DNA from: a virus
Reading direction: 5' to 3' (one strand)
DNA length: 46,295 nucleotides
Virus record (IMG/VR): IMGVR_UViG_3300028571_000041
Coordinates: 1 to 46,295 of that record
Under the pieces are notes generated by a model that had not been told where the DNA came from, did no database searches, and saw only the letters and a program-made list of their open reading frames with translations. The number at the start of each line of letters is the position of its first letter. Positions within the stretch are counted from its first letter, which is position 1. Position numbers and translations under genes: made by a program. Below are positions 43,406-46,295 of the stretch, one piece after another.

Positions 43406-44043
43406 TTTATTTTATGTTTTTTAATTATTAATCTAACTTTATCAATAAGGTCATATAAACTACCATCATTGATAATTACTTCGTCAAAGCCATCAAAGTT
43501 ATCAAGTGCTGTTTCTGATATATGTAAGCCTGTGTTATTATTACTAGGTCTTATAACTTTTATCAATAAACCACCTCTATCTTTGATAGCTTGAACTTCA
43601 TTATGGAATCTAACATCAGATATAATCCACCTAGATTTTTTAGTTATTTGGTTAAATAAAGCATTAACCCATACATTCTGGTTTATATTTCTTCCAATGT
43701 CAGTTCCCACTTGCTGTAGAATATCTCTAGGAGTTAATTCTACATCAATGCTAACCCATTCTTTACCTAATGGAGTTTCTTTATATTCTCTATCTTCAAG
43801 AGCTTTTACTTTACATCCTAATAAAATACTTACAATCTTTTTTAGAGCTGTTGCAAATTTTCTTATTTCCCATTTAGAGTTAGTAGCACAATAACCTTTA
43901 TGGTCTAAATCAGCTAAACAGTCTTTATTAGTTTTGCTAAATACTTCATCATCTAAAGTTAAAAACTGAATAATTGTAGCAACAGTATCTTTACCTGAGC
44001 CTGCTTTACCAGCTATCCCTATTAGTTTTATTTTCTTCTTCAT
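43402..44043 (-). CDS. Deoxynucleoside monophosphate kinase
   Basis: Phosphorylates dNMPs to dNDPs for phage DNA synthesis. P-loop GIAGKAGSGKDT near the N-terminus, lid-like and substrate region LEDREYKETPLG ... TPRDILQQVGTDIGR, then IISDVRFHNEVQAIKDRGG and HISETALDNFDGFDEVIINDGS, all characteristic of phage dNMP kinases (T4 gp1-like, P-loop NTPase fold). I use ATG 44043, immediately before the first strand; ATG 44067 would add eight residues and a longer overlap with the upstream gene. Confidence 0.9.
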   Translation of the reverse strand: MKKKIKLIGIAGKAGSGKDTVATIIQFLTLDDEVFSKTNKDCLADLDHKGYCATNSKWEIRKFATALKKIVSILLGCKVKALEDREYKETPLGKEWVSIDVELTPRDILQQVGTDIGRNINQNVWVNALFNQITKKSRWIISDVRFHNEVQAIKDRGGLLIKVIRPSNNNTGLHISETALDNFDGFDEVIINDGSLYDLIDKVRLIIKKHKIK

Positions 44044-44665
44044 CTTCTTTTGGTTTAAGTGTATCATTATAGTCTTGGAGTTTATGAATAGACCACCACG
44101 TATACTTAAAATCAGGTTCTATAGCTATAATCTCATCAAGTAGTTCTTGTCTATAACCTCGATTATAAAAATGAATAGTAATAGCATCTTCTAGATCACA
44201 AATGTCTTGTGGGGCAGCTATTGATACTCTTAAATCATAATTATTCCACTTAGTTTTGTAGTCATAGATTGTAATACCTTTTGTAAGCTTCCTAAGTAAA
44301 TCATGCAATTTGCGGTTTCTAACTCTAACAATAGATTTGTCGTTACCAAATACATGCAAGAACCTTAAAAACCATCTAGGACACCACTTAGGCTTGGCTT
44401 TGTAGTCCATGGCTAAGATCAAAGGATATAGTGCCTTAAAAACATCTCCATTACCTTCATAAGGCACAGAACCTAAGTAGCCATATATTTCATGAAATCC
44501 TTTAGGAAAGAAGATATACCTAAAATCATCTAGGGTAATATCACGAGTGTGAATTATACCTTTTTTTCTACCTTTCCAAAATAAAAAGAAATACTTCAAA
44601 TCTTGTAAGCGCTCTTCTCGTGTAGGTGGTTTATAGAATATACTATTTTTGTTTAACTTACTCAT
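44006..44665 (-). CDS. Hypothetical protein (219 aa)
   Basis: Not recognised. Rich in aromatic and basic residues, with KWCPRWFLRFLHVFGNDK in the middle and a Glu/Lys-rich tail (PKEDEEENKTNRDSW). Similar-looking proteins (FLxWKGRKKGxI start, CPR(W/F) segment) occur in Bacteroidota phages. The start ATG overlaps the stop of an 8-codon leader frame (ATGAGTAA), which suggests translational coupling. It overlaps the dNMP kinase start. Confidence 0.7.
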   Translation of the reverse strand: MSKLNKNSIFYKPPTREERLQDLKYFFLFWKGRKKGIIHTRDITLDDFRYIFFPKGFHEIYGYLGSVPYEGNGDVFKALYPLILAMDYKAKPKWCPRWFLRFLHVFGNDKSIVRVRNRKLHDLLRKLTKGITIYDYKTKWNNYDLRVSIAAPQDICDLEDAITIHFYNRGYRQELLDEIIAIEPDFKYTWWSIHKLQDYNDTLKPKEDEEENKTNRDSW

Positions 44666-44684
44666 CTACGGCTGTTTGTTTCAT
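44658..44684 (-). CDS. Possible 8-codon leader peptide
   Basis: ATG at 44684 directly after the conserved A-rich leader gives MKQTAVDE and a TAA stop that overlaps the start codon of the next gene (ATGAGTAA). Because the A-rich element is the apparent ribosome-loading signal in this region, ribosomes could load here and re-initiate on the 219-codon gene. Existence as a translated peptide is not proven. Confidence 0.35.
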   Translation of the reverse strand: MKQTAVDE

Positions 44685-44702
44685 CTTATTTCTTTTTAAA
44701 TT
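44685..44702 (-). promoter_or_regulatory. A-rich translation leader (copy 1)
   Basis: TTTAAAAAGAAATAAG directly before ATG 44684. One of three near-identical leaders in this region; Bacteroidota ribosomes favour A-rich upstream regions over Shine-Dalgarno sequences. Confidence 0.5.
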
Positions 44703-44944
44703 ACTCTTTTTAATGGTATAAAATAAGCAGAACTTCCTGTTTTATCTTCACTACCTAAAGCAAGAATAGATTCTTCTTCAAACCATTCTTCTTCCATATA
44801 ATCTTGAGAATCTGGCCATTGCACTAAAACATAAGCATCAGATACATTAGTTAATAATGTATTTACTTCTTCAGGAGTATTATTTTCATACATTTCAAAA
44901 ACTGCTTGACCTATACACTCCATTGCATTTTCAAATTTTTTCAT
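44696..44944 (-). CDS. Hypothetical acidic protein (82 aa)
   Basis: Not recognised. Very acidic (MEEEWFEEES), with an N-terminal amphipathic helix (FENAMECIGQAVFEMYEN) and a predicted strand (DAYVLVQWPDSQDYM). Acidic small early proteins sometimes mimic DNA, but no specific evidence supports that here. It is preceded by an A-rich leader, and its stop lies within the next leader. Confidence 0.65.
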   Translation of the reverse strand: MKKFENAMECIGQAVFEMYENNTPEEVNTLLTNVSDAYVLVQWPDSQDYMEEEWFEEESILALGSEDKTGSSAYFIPLKRVI

Positions 44945-44963
44945 ATTATTTCTTTTTAAATTG
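44945..44963 (-). promoter_or_regulatory. A-rich translation leader (copy 2)
   Basis: CAATTTAAAAAGAAATAAT directly before ATG 44944; nearly identical to the leaders before 44684 and 45243. Confidence 0.5.
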
Positions 44964-44964
44964 T

Positions 44965-45243
44965 TTAATCTTGTCCTAAACCATCTGATGAAAATGGATG
45001 TACCAATGATTCGTAATCAAAATTTTTATCGTTTTCTTTTGATAGTTCTATGGCAGTATCTATTCGTATAACTTCTGGAGATTTGTATTTTAGTTTTGCA
45101 GCTTGAATCTTTGCAGCTGATTCTTTTTGAAATTGCATTGCATCGCTCCAATCTGTAGACCACCATCTATTATTAATTTTTTTTCTGTCAACTAAAAATA
45201 AATACATTCCATTTCTACCATTTGTCATTACTATGTAAGTCAT
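44965..45243 (-). CDS. Hypothetical protein (92 aa)
   Basis: Not recognised. N-terminal strand (TYIVMTNGRNGMYLFLVDRK) followed by WWSTDWSDAMQFQKESAAK, a helix, and a polar tail. It resembles small accessory proteins found in Bacteroidota phages (a WWSxDxSxAxxF segment) with unknown function. It is preceded by an A-rich leader. Confidence 0.65.
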   Translation of the reverse strand: MTYIVMTNGRNGMYLFLVDRKKINNRWWSTDWSDAMQFQKESAAKIQAAKLKYKSPEVIRIDTAIELSKENDKNFDYESLVHPFSSDGLGQD

Positions 45244-45262
45244 AATTATTTCTTTTTTAATT
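45244..45262 (-). promoter_or_regulatory. A-rich translation leader (copy 3)
   Basis: AATTAAAAAAGAAATAATT directly before ATG 45243; third copy of the element. Confidence 0.5.
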
Positions 45263-45503
45263 GTTCAAACCATTCATCAACTTTCATAAAGGTAAAATCT
45301 TTATCTGTTTGCATTTCTAAATGTAACTGATAGATTATTTTAATTACTTCTTCCTCACTATACATTCTTTCAGCTTGCCATTTAGCCATATTCACCATAA
45401 GTTTTTTAACTGTTAAAACTCCTATACTTTGACCTATTGACTTAATTCCATAATCAACAAGCATTTCATGGGCAACTTCTTCAAGTGTTTCTTTATTTTT
45501 CAT
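45246..45503 (-). CDS. Hypothetical protein (85 aa)
   Basis: Helical protein with ETLEEVAHEMLVDYG, MAKWQAERMYSEEEVIKIIY and a WFEQLKKK end. The WQAERMYSEEEVxxxI segment recurs in short proteins of Bacteroidota phages and mobile elements, which supports the host assignment. Function unknown. It lies 2 nt from both neighbouring genes; its end runs into the A-rich leader of the next gene. Confidence 0.7.
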   Translation of the reverse strand: MKNKETLEEVAHEMLVDYGIKSIGQSIGVLTVKKLMVNMAKWQAERMYSEEEVIKIIYQLHLEMQTDKDFTFMKVDEWFEQLKKK

Positions 45504-45504
45504 T

Positions 45505-46257
45505 TTACTGTAATTTTAAATGTTGTTGTAACTCTTTCTGATATGCTCTGTGTGCTTCCAATTCATCATCAAAACTACCTAATGTTTTATTTTGACCATT
45601 AATCCAAATTTGAGAACGCCATTTATTTGTTTTTTTATTAAAAGTGACACCTGTATATTTTGAAATACCTTTTCTATCTTTAGAAGAGTTCTCTCTTTTA
45701 GTTATTACTTGTAAATTATTCACATTGTTGTTCAATGGATTATTATCTATGTGGTCAACTGTAAATCCAACATAACCATTTGGAATATGATTTAGAAAAG
45801 CCATTGCAACTAAAACACTAATCTTAATTTGTTTTCTATTTTTATTATTACATAATGTAACAGCATAATATTGATTCCCTATATCTCCAACTAATCTTTT
45901 TGAAAGTATGTTTTCTTTTTGCAGCCTGTCTTCAACTTTACCTTTCACATATCTTTCTAAAGACTTTACATTACCAAAGTTACTAACTTGGTATAAACCT
46001 TCATAATTAGGAATATCTTTCCAAATTTCTTGTTTAGGTTCTTCTAATCCAATCTTATCTAACATTTGAGCATCTAAAGAAGTTTTATATCCTAACACAA
46101 CATCTTTAGGTTCTTCTAAAGGACTACAATCACAATATGTTGTATGACCACAATAACATTTAATTTGTTTAGGTTCTAACGCTCCCTTTAAACTCATATA
46201 GTTTTTAGCTCTTTGCTTAGCTTCTTCCGTGGGTTCTTGTTTAGGTTCATTATTCAT
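45505..46257 (-). CDS. HNH homing endonuclease with NUMOD4 and AP2-like domains
   Basis: Free-standing mobile nuclease. Residues about 75-125 (IWKDIPNYEGLYQVSNFGNV, KSLERYV) are a NUMOD4 DNA-binding motif. The HNH core is FTVDHIDNNPLNNNVNNLQVI. GISKYTGVTFNKKTNKWRSQ ... LGSFDDELEAHRAYQ is an AP2-like domain. The order NUMOD4-HNH-AP2 is common in phage endonucleases. The start ATG 46257 is preceded by AAGAAGG at good spacing; a TTG at 46284 is possible. The N-terminal 60 residues repeat the phrase EEPK (EEPKD, EEPKQE) and contain a Cys/His cluster (CYCGHTTYCDC), unlike normal HNH proteins, and may come from fusion with a neighbouring small gene. Confidence 0.85.
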   Translation of the reverse strand: MNNEPKQEPTEEAKQRAKNYMSLKGALEPKQIKCYCGHTTYCDCSPLEEPKDVVLGYKTSLDAQMLDKIGLEEPKQEIWKDIPNYEGLYQVSNFGNVKSLERYVKGKVEDRLQKENILSKRLVGDIGNQYYAVTLCNNKNRKQIKISVLVAMAFLNHIPNGYVGFTVDHIDNNPLNNNVNNLQVITKRENSSKDRKGISKYTGVTFNKKTNKWRSQIWINGQNKTLGSFDDELEAHRAYQKELQQHLKLQ

Positions 46258-46295
46258 TATACCTTCTTTATAATAATAGTCCAAATGATTTTGTT

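Noticed and set aside
43313-43594. 93-codon plus-strand ORF
   Set aside because: Antisense to the dNMP kinase and the 120-codon gene; its hydrophobic residues come from the complement of Lys/Asp codons.
1-46295. tRNA genes, CRISPR arrays, insertion sequences, integrase or attachment sites
   Set aside because: I looked in the few gaps and found no cloverleaf, repeat-spacer array, transposase or integrase. The gene packing leaves little room.
1-46295. Stop-codon reassignment (TAG or TGA), known in some crAss-like phages
   Set aside because: Genes here end normally at TAA, TAG and TGA, and conserved proteins are complete without read-through.

Overview
This window is a contiguous part of a large tailed-phage genome, most probably a crAss-like phage (Crassvirales) infecting a Bacteroidota host. 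The case rests on three things. First, there is a giant virion-type RNA polymerase gene (4845 codons) with a beta'-like RxPT...ADFDxD double-psi-barrel signature. Second, a second giant gene follows it directly. Third, a long opposing block of replication genes carries family A DNA polymerase, DnaB-like helicase, Toprim primase, SF2 helicase, uracil-DNA glycosylase, RusA, a PD-(D/E)XK exonuclease and dNMP kinase. The DNA is strongly AT-rich, genes are tightly packed or overlapping, stop codons look standard, and start sites are preceded by A-rich leaders instead of strong Shine-Dalgarno sequences, as in Bacteroidota.

Layout. Positions 1-23413 (+ strand) hold late/virion-type genes: the 3' part of a Gln/Gly-rich protein, an 881-codon protein whose reading appears to continue by -1 frameshifting into a lysozyme-fold-like tail, the 4845-aa RNA polymerase protein with two HExxH zincin motifs, and a 1417-aa protein with an N-terminal PD-(D/E)XK-like motif. 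A perfect 10-bp hairpin at 23414-23437 separates this block from the convergent minus-strand block. Positions 23424-46257 (- strand, read right to left) hold the early block: an HNH/AP2 homing endonuclease, small hypotheticals, dNMP kinase, a DnaA domain IV-like protein, PolA split by a group I intron with an HNH gene, small proteins, SF2 helicase, DnaB-like helicase split by a second ORF-less group I intron inside its P-loop codon, a P-loop ATPase followed by a LAGLIDADG endonuclease and a leftover ATPase 3' end, a possible ssDNA-binding protein, primase, a candidate ubiquitin-like conjugation cassette, RusA, exonuclease, UDG and a MazG-like protein.

The most interesting part is the cassette at 28001-31610: a beta-grasp (ubiquitin-like) protein, an E2-like protein, a JAMM/JAB protease with all motif residues, and a ThiF/E1-like adenylating enzyme, in the middle of the replication operon. 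The modifier candidate has its own terminator and CGT-rich arginine codons, unlike its neighbours, which suggests high expression. Other notable signals are a lambda-type G_GGA_AAG slippery site, two related group I introns with exactly definable splice sites, and an endonuclease insertion that swapped the 3' end of its target gene.

All function calls are from reading the sequence and from family knowledge; no database or structure search was run.
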